19,302 bases of DNA from JBKJVQ01 sp046717125 (GCA_046717125.1 JBKJVQ010000138.1:1-19302); one strand, 5' to 3'; numbered from the stretch's first letter, positions 7,251 through 14,860 are shown. Program-made: numbers and translations. Notes: generated by a model not told the origin, from the sequence alone.

Positions 7251-7862
7251 GTGAACATCATCCGCAGAGGCGCTTCAGCGCTCGCCGGAGGCCTGTTCGG
7301 CCTCGCGCTCAGCGCATGTTCCATGATGTCCGGCGGCGCTCCCGTCACCTACGATCTGATCGCGCCGCGCTCATTCGCGGGCGCGCAGAAGCCGAGCGCC
7401 ATGCAGCTCATTGTGAAAGAACCGACTGCGTTCCGCGCGCTCGACAATGACCGGATCATGGTGCGGCCATCGCCCGAGAAGATCAGCTACTATCCCAAAG
7501 CCGTCTGGAGCGACCGCCTGCCGAGGCTCCTGCAGTCGCGGATGATCGAGGCGTTCGAAAATTCGGGTGCGGTGCGGGCCGTCGGCAGCCACGCAGACCG
7601 TGTGGACGGCGATTTGCATCTCGCCTCCGAAGTGCGCTCGTTCCAGATCGACGTGGGGCAAGGCGCGCCCATCGCCCAGCTCGATATCGTGGCCAAACTC
7701 GTGAACGACCGCGAGGGCAAGATTGTCGCCTCGCGCAATTTCAGTGCGCGCGTTCAGGCCGCGAGTGATGATCCCGGAGCGGGTGTCGCGGCGATGAACC
7801 AGGCGCTGACCGAGGTCATGCAGGACCTCGTGCAATGGACCTCGAGCCAGCGGCAGGGATAG
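7251..7862 (+). CDS. PqiC/ABC_trans_aux-type lipoprotein of the Mla transporter
   Basis: A 203-aa lipoprotein starting at GTG 7251, with GGGGGC just upstream. The signal peptide ends in a lipobox, LALSAC (C23 being the lipidated cysteine). The remainder resembles the ABC-type auxiliary lipoprotein domain: YDLIAP near the start, then the LIVKEPTAFRALDNDRIMVRPSPEKISYY segment, SDRLPRLLQSRMIEAFENSG, and a final region on cotranslated beta strands (LASEVRSFQIDVG, AQLDIVAKLV). Such PqiC-like proteins sit in the outer membrane and are thought to dock the MCE protein. It is the last gene of the transporter operon, and a palindromic repeat follows it. Confidence 0.85.
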   Translation: MNIIRRGASALAGGLFGLALSACSMMSGGAPVTYDLIAPRSFAGAQKPSAMQLIVKEPTAFRALDNDRIMVRPSPEKISYYPKAVWSDRLPRLLQSRMIEAFENSGAVRAVGSHADRVDGDLHLASEVRSFQIDVGQGAPIAQLDIVAKLVNDREGKIVASRNFSARVQAASDDPGAGVAAMNQALTEVMQDLVQWTSSQRQG

Positions 7863-7928
7863 TTGCCCGCTGTGAGTTGTTGGGGCGCCGCAGAGCGCGC
7901 GATTGGCTTGATCAGCACACACGGCTGC

Positions 7929-8048
7929 AGCGCAATCCACTTATTTGAATCGAGATTGCGCTCTAGTTATGTGACTTAGCGTCATCTTTTCAGAAAACCG
8001 GTCGCCCACCCCGTATCAATCCGGGCAGGCTTTTCTGGATGATGCTCT
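7929..8048. repeat. Composite extragenic palindrome (copy C, divergent)
   Basis: Two inverted repeats lie in tandem. The first is a perfect 9-base pair of arms, AGCGCAATC (7929–7937) and GATTGCGCT (7954–7962). The second is imperfect, with arms at about 7978–7997 and 8030–8048 and the core GAAAACCGG. The layout (one tight hairpin, then one element with a GAAAACCG core) parallels the composite before smpB, and the second part is related to the two other copies in the window. It fills most of the 194-base gap after the lipoprotein gene and ends only 8 bases before the AAC(3) start. It may also act as transcript end for the mla operon. Confidence 0.6.
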
Positions 8049-8056
8049 AAATACGC

Positions 8057-8857
8057 ATGCCTGCTTCTGAATCCGCATCGGTTAGCTCCATCAGCCGAGC
8101 TGGCGTTCGGGACCAGCTTTCCGCGCTCGGCGTGAGGCGTGGCGGCGTCCTGCTCGTTCACACCTCTTACCGCGCTGTGCGCCCGATCGAAGCTGGGCCC
8201 ATGGGCCTGATCGCCGCGCTGCGGGAAACCCTCGGACCCGACGGCACGCTCGTCATGCCGTCATGGACCGGCGACGCGGATGCGGTGTTCGACCCGACGC
8301 GGACGCCGGCGTCGCCTGACCTTGGCATCGTCGCGGACGTGTTCTGGCGCCTGAGGGGCGCCATACGCAGCGATCATCCGTTTGCTTTCGCCGCGATCGG
8401 CCCGCACGCGGACGACATCGTCTCAGGCAAGGTGCCGCTGCCGCCCCATATCGCCGACAGTCCGGTGGGGAGGGTGCACGCGCTTGACGGGCAGGTGCTG
8501 CTGCTCGGCGTGGGGCAGGACGCAAATACGACGCTGCATCTTGCCGAGACCATCGCCGGCGTGCCGTACAGCGTCTCGAACCACTGCACTGTCCTGCGCG
8601 ACGGCGCGCCGGTGCGGGTCGATTATCGCGAGAACGATCATTGCTGTTTGAGATTCGCGGTCGCCGACCATTGGCTGCGGTCGCGCGAACTTCAGCGCGA
8701 GGGACGTGTCGGACACGGACAGGCGCGGCTGGCGCGGGCGCGAGACATCGTCGCCGCCGGTCTCGACCTTCTGGCGCAGGACAAGCTCGTGTTTCTGCAT
8801 GCGCCGGATGCTTCGTGCGCGGAGTGCGACGAGGCCCGGCGCTCAATCAACACGTGA
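8057..8857 (+). CDS. AAC(3)-family N-acetyltransferase (antibiotic_NAT fold)
   Basis: A 266-aa member of the aminoglycoside 3-N-acetyltransferase family. Seen in order: VLLVHTSYRAVRPIEAGPMGLIAALRETLGPDGTLVMPSWTG (31–72), IRSDHPFAFAAIG (103–115), LLLGVGQDANTTLHLAE (148–164, a family signature with H161 and E164), ENDHC (192–196) and the C-terminal CAECDEARRS. Family members transfer acetyl from acetyl-CoA to an amine of aminoglycosides, but many chromosomal homologues, often near environmental housekeeping genes, have other or unknown substrates; resistance should not be assumed. ATG 8057 is the only sensible start, and no ribosome binding site is obvious since the repeat ends just before it. 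Its 3' end faces the end of the convergent transglycosylase gene, 55 bases away. Confidence 0.87.
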   Translation: MPASESASVSSISRAGVRDQLSALGVRRGGVLLVHTSYRAVRPIEAGPMGLIAALRETLGPDGTLVMPSWTGDADAVFDPTRTPASPDLGIVADVFWRLRGAIRSDHPFAFAAIGPHADDIVSGKVPLPPHIADSPVGRVHALDGQVLLLGVGQDANTTLHLAETIAGVPYSVSNHCTVLRDGAPVRVDYRENDHCCLRFAVADHWLRSRELQREGRVGHGQARLARARDIVAAGLDLLAQDKLVFLHAPDASCAECDEARRSINT

Positions 8858-8912
8858 TGCGATTTGAAGCTCAGTTCGGGAAGTCGAGCGCAGCCCTTCC
8901 GGGCAATCCGGC

Positions 8913-11288
8913 CTAATCGACCGACGCGGTTTCCGCCCCAGCTTTGGCCAGAGCTGGATGACCGCGATGCAAATCTTCGTTCAGGCGCAGCGCCTGCGCC
9001 GGGCCCTCGATCCGGGACCGATACACCTGCAGCGACTCGCTGATTTTTTTCACGTATTCGCGCGTCTCGGAAAACGGTATGCGCTCGACCCAGTCGATCG
9101 GATCGACGCCCTGGTTTGTCGGGTCGCCGAACTCCCTCGACCACTGCCGCGCGCGGCCGGGTCCGGCGTTATACGATACCAGAGCCAGAATATACGAACC
9201 GTTGAATTCATCGACGAGGTCGCGGAGATGTGCGTTTCCGAGCGCGACGTTGTACGCCGCGTCAGTCAGCTTGCCTTCGCTGTAGGGGCGGGAATATTTC
9301 TTCGCCACCGCGCGCGCCGTCGCCGGCATGAACTGCATCAGGCCGCGCGCGCCGACCGGGCTTCGCGCATTGACATTAAACTCGCTCTCCTGACGCGTCA
9401 GGGCATGGACGAGCGAAGACTCGACGCCTGCGTTCAGCGTCTCGTATTGCGGCAGCACATCGCTCGGGAAAGCGTACGCCGCGACCGGCATGCCGCGATT
9501 GAACGCGATCTTGGCCAGCCGGACCGTCGCCTGCCGGTCCCTATACATGCGCGAGAGTTCGGCCGTCAGAACCGAGTCCACGGGCCTCTCGAGCGAACGG
9601 GAAAGCTGGTACAGGAAAACCGGCACGAGATTGTCGAGGCCGGCCTGGCGCAGGATTGCGGTGGCCTTCACGGCGTCGAGCGCCATGAACCGCTGGATGT
9701 CGGCCTCGCTCGCCTCAGGCGTCGGCGTAAGGACGAGTGACGTCGGACCGCCGGCGATTTCCTGCGCGGCGAGCTGTCCATAGTAAAACTGGGCGTAGAG
9801 CGCCGCCTCGCTGAAATGCTGCGTGGCGGACGGCTTGTCACCCATGGCTTTGGCTGTCCGGCCGAGCCAATAGGACGCCGTCGCAATCCATTTCGGATCG
9901 TCGGATGCGGTCCTTAGCGCCTGGAAATGCGCCAACGCATCGGGCACGCGATCGAGGAACCGCAATGCGATCCAGCCGGCGAGGAACTCAGCTTCGCGAT
10001 AGGGCGTGCCGCTCAGGGGACCGTGATTGGCCGCGATCTCGTAGGCCACGGCAGGGTGGCCGGCATTGAGCGCGGTGCGGCAATGAATCTGGCGTTCGGT
10101 CCACCATTCCTTGATGTCGACCAGCTTCTCGGGTTCGTTCGGCGCCTCAAGCAGCGCCTGCCAGGCTTCCGCCTCGCGGTCGCTGCGGCGCAGCCATTGG
10201 ATACGGTTGAAGAACAGACCAACATCTGCCTTCAGCGCTTCCTTGGGCAGGCCGTCCAGCATCTTGCCGGCCTTGGCCGAGCGCTGCACGACCGCGACGC
10301 GCGCCTCGACCTTCTTCTGCTCGTCCGCGCCGAGAAGCTTGGCGACGCGGAGTGCGGGGCCGGTCTGGATTTTCTTGTCGGCGTAGAGCAGCCGATCGAT
10401 CCGCACCTTGTGATCGTCTGCCGTCAGGATCGACGGGAACAGCGCCAGAATCTTCTTCTCGACAGACTCGTCGAACGCGTGATCGCGCCAAGCCGATACG
10501 ATCAGGGAATGCGCGCGGGATTTCTGTCCTTTGGCCAGCACCGCCGAAGCGAGCGCGGCCTTGCCGGCGCCGGTCTCGGGCATCGAATCCTTGAAGAAGG
10601 CGATGACCTCATCGGGCGAAGGCGGGCTGAACAGCAGATTTGTCTCGGCGTTGTGACGCAGCTTTTCCTGGTCCGGCCAGTACGGGTTGCCAACGCGGAA
10701 GCGCTCGATTTCGACGCCGGAAGCGTTCGGCGCGCCGATGCGGTAGGCGTACCAGAGCGCGAGTTTCCGCGCGCCGGCGTCCTTCAGCTTTGCCTTGGCC
10801 GCGACCACGCCCGCATAGTCCTTGCGGTAGCCGGCTCTGATCGCGTCCTTGAGGTTGGCCTTGTCGCTTTCGGACAGGCTGTAATTGAGCAGCGGCGAGA
10901 GCGCTGCGGCGTATTTCGACGGCTGCGGCGCGCGGTCGGGCAGCGGCGGCGTATCCATCGCAACCGAAGAGGACTTGGGACGAACTGGATTGCGATCCGG
11001 TAGCGGCATCTCGCCCGCGAACACGATGGGCGCGGGCAGCTTCTTCGCCGCCTTGAGCTTCTTGCCGCCCTTGTTCGCCTTGGCGTGTTTCTGCTTCTGC
11101 TTCTGCTTTGGCTGCTTAGCGGCGCGTTGTGCCTGCGGCTTCGCCTTGCGCGACGTCTTGGCGACAGAGCTCGACTTCGATTGAACGCTGACTCCCTTGG
11201 GTTTCGACAGCGCAAAAGCCGTCAACGACACACAGCCGACGATAAACACGCCGAGAGTGAGAATCAGTGTCTTTGAGTTGAGCTTCAT
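8913..11288 (-). CDS. slt: Soluble lytic murein transglycosylase, Slt type
   Basis: A 791-aa periplasmic enzyme that cleaves peptidoglycan, leaving 1,6-anhydro-muropeptides. The N-terminus MKLNSKTLILTLGVFIVGCVSLTAFALS is a signal peptide or anchor, followed by a Lys/Gln/Ala-rich stretch (KQPKQKQKQKHAKANKGGKK) and a Pro-rich spacer. A long helical superhelix (about 130–600), as in Slt70, leads to the catalytic domain: HALTRQESEFNVNARSPVGA with catalytic E634, RGLMQFMPATA, YNVALGNAHLRDL and LALVSYNAGPGRARQW. Length is larger than E. coli Slt70 (645 aa), mostly from the N-terminal extension. I use ATG 11288 because it gives a proper signal peptide; in-frame ATGs at 11309 and 11396 would add residues before it. 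It is transcribed alone, divergent from dapA. Confidence 0.92.
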   Translation of the reverse strand: MKLNSKTLILTLGVFIVGCVSLTAFALSKPKGVSVQSKSSSVAKTSRKAKPQAQRAAKQPKQKQKQKHAKANKGGKKLKAAKKLPAPIVFAGEMPLPDRNPVRPKSSSVAMDTPPLPDRAPQPSKYAAALSPLLNYSLSESDKANLKDAIRAGYRKDYAGVVAAKAKLKDAGARKLALWYAYRIGAPNASGVEIERFRVGNPYWPDQEKLRHNAETNLLFSPPSPDEVIAFFKDSMPETGAGKAALASAVLAKGQKSRAHSLIVSAWRDHAFDESVEKKILALFPSILTADDHKVRIDRLLYADKKIQTGPALRVAKLLGADEQKKVEARVAVVQRSAKAGKMLDGLPKEALKADVGLFFNRIQWLRRSDREAEAWQALLEAPNEPEKLVDIKEWWTERQIHCRTALNAGHPAVAYEIAANHGPLSGTPYREAEFLAGWIALRFLDRVPDALAHFQALRTASDDPKWIATASYWLGRTAKAMGDKPSATQHFSEAALYAQFYYGQLAAQEIAGGPTSLVLTPTPEASEADIQRFMALDAVKATAILRQAGLDNLVPVFLYQLSRSLERPVDSVLTAELSRMYRDRQATVRLAKIAFNRGMPVAAYAFPSDVLPQYETLNAGVESSLVHALTRQESEFNVNARSPVGARGLMQFMPATARAVAKKYSRPYSEGKLTDAAYNVALGNAHLRDLVDEFNGSYILALVSYNAGPGRARQWSREFGDPTNQGVDPIDWVERIPFSETREYVKKISESLQVYRSRIEGPAQALRLNEDLHRGHPALAKAGAETASVD

Positions 11289-11551
11289 GACCCCGTCACG
11301 TTGCGACATCCCCGCCCCGAGGGGACAGTCTGGATGCGATAGTCTTCTTGAACAGTTAAGTGCCTCACGCCCCCAGCGTGTGAAGCGCCCCCTCACGGTT
11401 TTGAGATACCACGGGAAACCGGGCGGAATCGTGTCTTTCGGGACGCATCCACCTATTGTTGCGGCAGTGTGCCGGACTGAACTATTGTCCGCGCCGGCGT
11501 GCCCGCACGGTCCGTCGGTATTCTCCCCGCATCCGCCGGAGCACGCATCTC
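11289..11551. other. Divergent intergenic region slt/dapA
   Basis: This 263-base gap is the longest in the window. It carries a candidate dapA promoter (listed separately) and a short duplicated CCTCACG motif at about 11362 and 11391. I see no ORF with coding features, no RNA gene and no palindromic repeat of the type found elsewhere here. Confidence 0.6.
11459..11488 (+). promoter_or_regulatory. Candidate promoter of dapA
   Basis: TTGCGG (11459–11464) and TATTGT (11483–11488) are separated by 18 bases, a fair sigma-70-like pair. It would give a leader of about 55 bases before the dapA start. No transcript data support it. Confidence 0.3.
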
Positions 11552-12433
11552 ATGCCTTTCAGAGGCTCCATCACCGCCCTCATCACGCCGTTGCGGGATG
11601 GCCGGCTCGACGAAACGGCATTTCGCAATCTTGTCGAATGGCAGATCGAGCAAGGGACGCACGGTTTCGTGCCGGTCGGCACCACCGGCGAGTCGCCGAC
11701 GCTCAGCCACGATGAGCACAGGCGCGTCGTCGAGATGTGCGTCGAGGTTGCCAGGGGCCGCGCCTTCGTCATCGCCGGCGCAGGCTCCAACGCGACCACC
11801 GAAGCGATCGAGCTGACGCGCCATGCAAAGTCAGTCGGCGCGGACGGCGTATTGATCGTAACGCCGTATTACAACAAACCGACCCAGGAGGGCCTGTTTC
11901 GGCATTACAGCGCGATCCACGACGCGGCCGAAATTCCGATCGTGATCTACAACATACCCGGGCGCAGCGTGATCGACATGTCTGTCGAGACCATGACCCG
12001 CCTGTTCGCGCTGCCGAACATCGTCGGGGTCAAGGACGCCACGGCAAACATGGCGCGGGCAAGCCAACAGCGCGCGGCAATGGGGCCGGATTTCGTACAG
12101 TTGTCGGGAGAGGATGCGACCGCGCTCGGCTTCATGGCGCATGGCGGTCATGGTTGCATCTCCGTGACCGCGAACGTCGCGCCGAAGCTCTGCGCGGAAT
12201 TCCAGGAAGCGTGCCGGGCGATGAATTTTGGCCGGGCGCTCGAAATCCAGGACCGGCTCATGCCGCTCCACGATGCGCTGTTCTGCGAGTCCAATCCCGG
12301 CCCGGTGAAATACGCGGCAAGCCGGCTTGGCCTGTGTGCCGAGGATGTGCGCCTGCCGCTCGCGCCCATATCCGAGGCGTCGCGCCGCGTGGTGGATGCG
12401 GCGCTCGAAAAAGCGGGCATCAGCCGCAATTAG
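11552..12433 (+). CDS. dapA: 4-hydroxy-tetrahydrodipicolinate synthase
   Basis: A 293-aa enzyme, very close in length to E. coli DapA (292), that condenses pyruvate with aspartate semialdehyde at the first committed step of lysine and meso-diaminopimelate synthesis. Residues fall at the E. coli positions: T44/T45 in GTTGES, Y107 in TPYYNKP, Y133 and R138 in YNIPGR, and the Schiff-base lysine K161 in GVKDAT. LSGEDATALGFMAHGGHGCIS follows as usual. ATG 11552 has GGAG ten bases upstream, and the longer in-frame ATG at 11456 adds a non-family Arg-rich prefix. Its product feeds peptidoglycan, the substrate of the transglycosylase encoded divergently next door, though that adjacency may be chance. 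Confidence 0.97.
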   Translation: MPFRGSITALITPLRDGRLDETAFRNLVEWQIEQGTHGFVPVGTTGESPTLSHDEHRRVVEMCVEVARGRAFVIAGAGSNATTEAIELTRHAKSVGADGVLIVTPYYNKPTQEGLFRHYSAIHDAAEIPIVIYNIPGRSVIDMSVETMTRLFALPNIVGVKDATANMARASQQRAAMGPDFVQLSGEDATALGFMAHGGHGCISVTANVAPKLCAEFQEACRAMNFGRALEIQDRLMPLHDALFCESNPGPVKYAASRLGLCAEDVRLPLAPISEASRRVVDAALEKAGISRN

Positions 12434-12480
12434 ATCATGGTGACTTGGGGTTGGCGCAACCCCAAGTCATGAACGTGATC
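12433..12480. repeat. Hairpin after dapA (first half of composite repeat)
   Basis: TGACTTGGGGTTG (12441–12453) and CAACCCCAAGTCA (12457–12469) form a perfect 13-base stem with a 3-base GCG loop, flanked by GATCA and TGATC as outer arms. It could terminate dapA transcripts, although only GTTTCTT follows instead of a clean T-run. Together with the palindrome 14 bases downstream it makes a composite unit that resembles dispersed repeats I recall from rhizobial-type genomes; the recollection is not checked. Confidence 0.65.
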
Positions 12481-12494
12481 GTTTCTTATAGGTT

Positions 12495-12543
12495 GAGCAT
12501 GATGTCGTCCGAAAACCGCTACACACTTTTCGGCATCATGCTC
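12495..12543. repeat. Extragenic palindrome (copy A)
   Basis: The perfect 10-base outer arms GAGCATGATG and CATCATGCTC enclose an inner 7-base stem CCGAAAA/TTTTCGG with a 4-base bulge and the loop CCGCTACACAC. It is nearly identical to copy B at 15425–15472 and related to the divergent copy at 7978–8048. It ends two bases before the smpB start codon. Confidence 0.85.
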
Positions 12544-12545
12544 TG

Positions 12546-13016
12546 ATGGCGAAGGAAGCTCCGCCCCGGAAAATCGTCGCCGAGAACCGCCGGGCCCGAT
12601 ACGAATATACGATCGGCGATATTTATGAGGCCGGCATCGTCCTGTCGGGCTCGGAGGTAAAGTCCCTGCGTGCCGGCAGGGCGAACATCGCCGAGTCCTA
12701 CGCCTCCGACGAGAACGGCGCGATCTGGCTCGTCAACGCTAACATTCCCGTCTACGCGCAGGCCGGCCGCTTCAACCACGAGCCCGCGCGCCCGCGGAAG
12801 CTCCTCCTGCATGCAAGGGAGATCGCGCGGCTGCAGGGCGCGATCGGGCGCGAAGGCATGACACTGATTCCGCTCCGCATGTATTTCAACGACAAGGGCA
12901 GGGCGAAAATCGAGCTCGGTCTTGCGAAGGGCAAGAAGCTGCACGACAAGCGGCAGACGGAGAAGAGCCGCGACTGGGATCGGCAGAAGGCGCGACTGAT
13001 GCGCGAGAAGGGCTGA
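12546..13016 (+). CDS. smpB: SsrA-binding protein SmpB
   Basis: A 156-aa protein, normal length, that delivers tmRNA to stalled ribosomes in trans-translation. Family segments are IVAENRRARYEYTIGDIYEAGIVLSGSEVKSLRAGRANIAESYA (10–53), the RNA-binding barrel LVNANIPVYAQAGRFNHEPARPRKLLLH and the basic C-terminal tail KGKKLHDKRQTEKSRDWDRQKARLMREKG that enters the ribosome. The ATG at 12546 is confirmed by the usual N-terminus of the family, but the 20 bases before it are the right arm of a palindromic repeat with no purine-rich ribosome binding site. ssrA itself is not in the window. The downstream redoxin gene starts two bases after its stop. Confidence 0.97.
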   Translation: MAKEAPPRKIVAENRRARYEYTIGDIYEAGIVLSGSEVKSLRAGRANIAESYASDENGAIWLVNANIPVYAQAGRFNHEPARPRKLLLHAREIARLQGAIGREGMTLIPLRMYFNDKGRAKIELGLAKGKKLHDKRQTEKSRDWDRQKARLMREKG

Positions 13017-13018
13017 AG

Positions 13019-13519
13019 TTGCACCCGGGCGCAAGTCTGCCCAGCATCGCGCTTGCGGCCACGAAAGGCGGCGCGGTCGACCTCTCGACGATAGAGGGCG
13101 CAATCGTCGTCTACGTCTATCCCTATACGGGCCGCCCAGGCGTGCCCGATCCTCCGGGGTGGGACGACATTCCGGGCGCGCACGGATCCACGCCCGAGAC
13201 CGAAGGCTTCCGCGATCTTGCGCCGGACTATGCACGGGCTGGCGTGAGCATTTTCGGGCTGAGCACGCAGTCGACGGATTGGCAAAGCGAGATGACGCGG
13301 CGGCTGCGCGTGCCGTTCCCGATTTTGAGCGACGCCGATTTCGCCTTCGCCGACGCGCTGGGTCTGCCGCGCTTTCAAACCGAAGGCGTCACCTATCTCG
13401 AACGGCTGACGATTATTGCCCGCGATGGACTCGTTGAACGCGTATTTCATCCTGTTCCAGACCCGGCGGGTCATGCTGCGGGAGTGCTCGCGGCGCTCGG
13501 CGCCGCTCAGTCGAGATAG
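13019..13519 (+). CDS. Peroxiredoxin-like protein lacking all cysteines
   Basis: A 166-aa protein starting at TTG 13019, two bases after the smpB stop, so probably translationally coupled. No ATG lies in frame before residue 112, which leaves TTG as start. The fold looks like AhpC/TSA-type redoxin: IVVYVYPYTGRPGVPDPPGWDDIPGA, HGSTPETEGFRDLAPDYARAGVSIFGLSTQS, RLRVPFPILSDADFAFADALGLP, then a final strand/helix. In related redoxins the segment reads GCTPQ with the peroxidatic Cys; here it is GSTPE (S57) and the whole chain contains no Cys. Either this clade uses another chemistry, or it is a non-peroxidase redoxin relative. It converges with, and overlaps by 13 bases, the uracil-DNA glycosylase gene. 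Confidence 0.83.
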   Translation: MHPGASLPSIALAATKGGAVDLSTIEGAIVVYVYPYTGRPGVPDPPGWDDIPGAHGSTPETEGFRDLAPDYARAGVSIFGLSTQSTDWQSEMTRRLRVPFPILSDADFAFADALGLPRFQTEGVTYLERLTIIARDGLVERVFHPVPDPAGHAAGVLAALGAAQSR

Positions 13520-14145
13520 TTGCGCACCGCCACGAACACGGCCTCGAACATCTCCGGCGTGAGGCGTCCGGTGTTTGTGTTGAGGCGCGAGCAGTGGAAG
13601 CTGTCGAACAATGTGACGCCATCGCCGAGTGCGTGTTGCGCGGCGTGTGCGAATACGAGGTTTCGCGGCTTCAGACCTGCCGCGCTCACCGCGCTGTCAT
13701 GCGCGATGCGGCCCAGTGCGACGATCGCCTTCAGCCTGGGTAAGGCGTCCAGCCGGCCGCGCAGAAATTGGCGGCAGGTCGCGATCTCGGCCCCGGTCGG
13801 TTTATTCTGCGGCGGCACGCAGCGGACCGCGTTCGAGATCATGCAGTCGACCAGCTTCAGCCCGTCATCAGGCCGCGCGTCGTAGCGGCCGCGCGCAAAC
13901 CCGAGCTTCAGAAGCGTGCCGTACAGCAGCACGCCAGCATGGTCGCCGGTGAATGGCCTGCCCGTGCGGTTTGCGCCCTGGAGCCCCGGAGCAAGACCGA
14001 GAATGAGCAGCCGCGCTTCCTGCGGCCCGAACGAGGGGACGGGCGCGTTGAACCAATGGGGATGCGGACCCCGGGTTTCTTGCCTGAAGGCGACAAGGCG
14101 AGGGCAGAGCGGACAGTCGCGCGGCGGCTCGGCCTCGCTCGCCAC
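13507..14145 (-). CDS. Uracil-DNA glycosylase, family 5 (UDGb) type
   Basis: A 212-aa DNA repair enzyme that removes uracil (and possibly other deaminated bases) from DNA. An iron-sulfur site is suggested by C11, C14, C109 and C124. Motif A is LGLAPGLQGANRTGRPFTGD (49–68), which lacks the polar catalytic residue of family 1 and points to family 5. NAVRCVPPQNKP follows, and the second active-site motif is SFHCSRLNTNTGRLT. It sits 15 bases downstream of the NYN-domain gene on the same strand and is probably cotranscribed. Its 3' end overlaps the redoxin gene by 13 bases. ATG 14145 is at the expected N-terminus, just before the first cysteine pair. Confidence 0.88.
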   Translation of the reverse strand: MASEAEPPRDCPLCPRLVAFRQETRGPHPHWFNAPVPSFGPQEARLLILGLAPGLQGANRTGRPFTGDHAGVLLYGTLLKLGFARGRYDARPDDGLKLVDCMISNAVRCVPPQNKPTGAEIATCRQFLRGRLDALPRLKAIVALGRIAHDSAVSAAGLKPRNLVFAHAAQHALGDGVTLFDSFHCSRLNTNTGRLTPEMFEAVFVAVRNYLD

Positions 14146-14160
14146 TGCGGGGCCTCACGC

Positions 14161-14766
14161 TCAAACTTCGCGCTGTTCGAGATCGTCGTTGGGAGCCGCC
14201 TCGGGGCGGCGGCGCGGCTCGCGCGTGCCGCGATCGCCGGGATCGCGACCCACGACGCTCTCGAGATCGGCTAGGTCAATGAACTGGTCGGCCTGCCGTC
14301 TCAACTCGTCTGCGACCATCGGCGGCTGCGTTGTGACCGTCGAGACGACGCTTACGCGCTTGCCGCGGCGCTGCAGGGCTTCGACAAGTGTGCGGAAATC
14401 GCCATCTCCCGAAAACAGCACGATATGATCGAGATGCTCGGAGAGCTCCATGGCGTCGAGCGCAAGCTCGATATCCATGTTGCCCTTCACCTTTCGCCTG
14501 CCGAACGAGTCCGTAAACTCCTTGGCAGGCTTGGTGACCATTGTGTAGCCGTTGTAGTCGAGCCAGTCGATCAGTGGACGGATCGAAGAATATTCCTGAT
14601 CTTCCATCAGCGCGGTGTAGTAGAGCGCGCGGACAAGATGTCCCTTGCTGCGAAACATCGTCAGAAGGCGCTTGTAATCGATGTCGAAACCGAGAGAGCG
14701 AGATGTCGAATAAAGATTCGCGCCATCGATGAAGAGCGCGATGCGCTCATTGGGATAAAAATTCAT
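14161..14766 (-). CDS. NYN-domain protein (LabA/DUF88 family), putative ribonuclease
   Basis: A 201-aa protein with a PIN-like NYN domain. The acidic pocket is visible: D14 in FIDGANLY, D98 and D104 in GNMDIELALDAM, and D121 and D123 in FSGDGDFRTLV, as in metal-dependent nucleases of this fold. The segment GKRVSVVSTVTTQPPMVADELRRQADQFIDLADL is typical of the LabA/DUF88 group. Residues after about 170 are Arg/Pro/Asp-rich and likely disordered (RDPGDRGTREPRRRPEAAP). The family's targets are poorly defined. ATG 14766 matches the family start MNFYPNERIALF. It leads a likely two-gene unit with the uracil-DNA glycosylase gene and is divergent from folK. Confidence 0.88.
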   Translation of the reverse strand: MNFYPNERIALFIDGANLYSTSRSLGFDIDYKRLLTMFRSKGHLVRALYYTALMEDQEYSSIRPLIDWLDYNGYTMVTKPAKEFTDSFGRRKVKGNMDIELALDAMELSEHLDHIVLFSGDGDFRTLVEALQRRGKRVSVVSTVTTQPPMVADELRRQADQFIDLADLESVVGRDPGDRGTREPRRRPEAAPNDDLEQREV

Positions 14767-14860
14767 GGGAAGACCCGCCGAAAAATGAGTTGCGAATATG
14801 GAGCGATCCGCCTGAAAAAAGATGCCGGGACGAACGCAAATTCACTCTAGGTCGGCGGCG

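Noticed and set aside
9927..11003. 358-aa plus-strand ORF opposite slt
   Set aside because: It lies entirely inside the recognisable transglycosylase gene in the opposite strand and shows no family motif.
12434..12545. Possible tmRNA (ssrA) next to smpB
   Set aside because: Only 112 bases, all accounted for by two palindromes; no tRNA-like acceptor or tag frame is seen.
11737..12546. 269-aa ORF running from dapA through the repeat to smpB
   Set aside because: Shadow frame of dapA; its end just translates the palindromic repeat.
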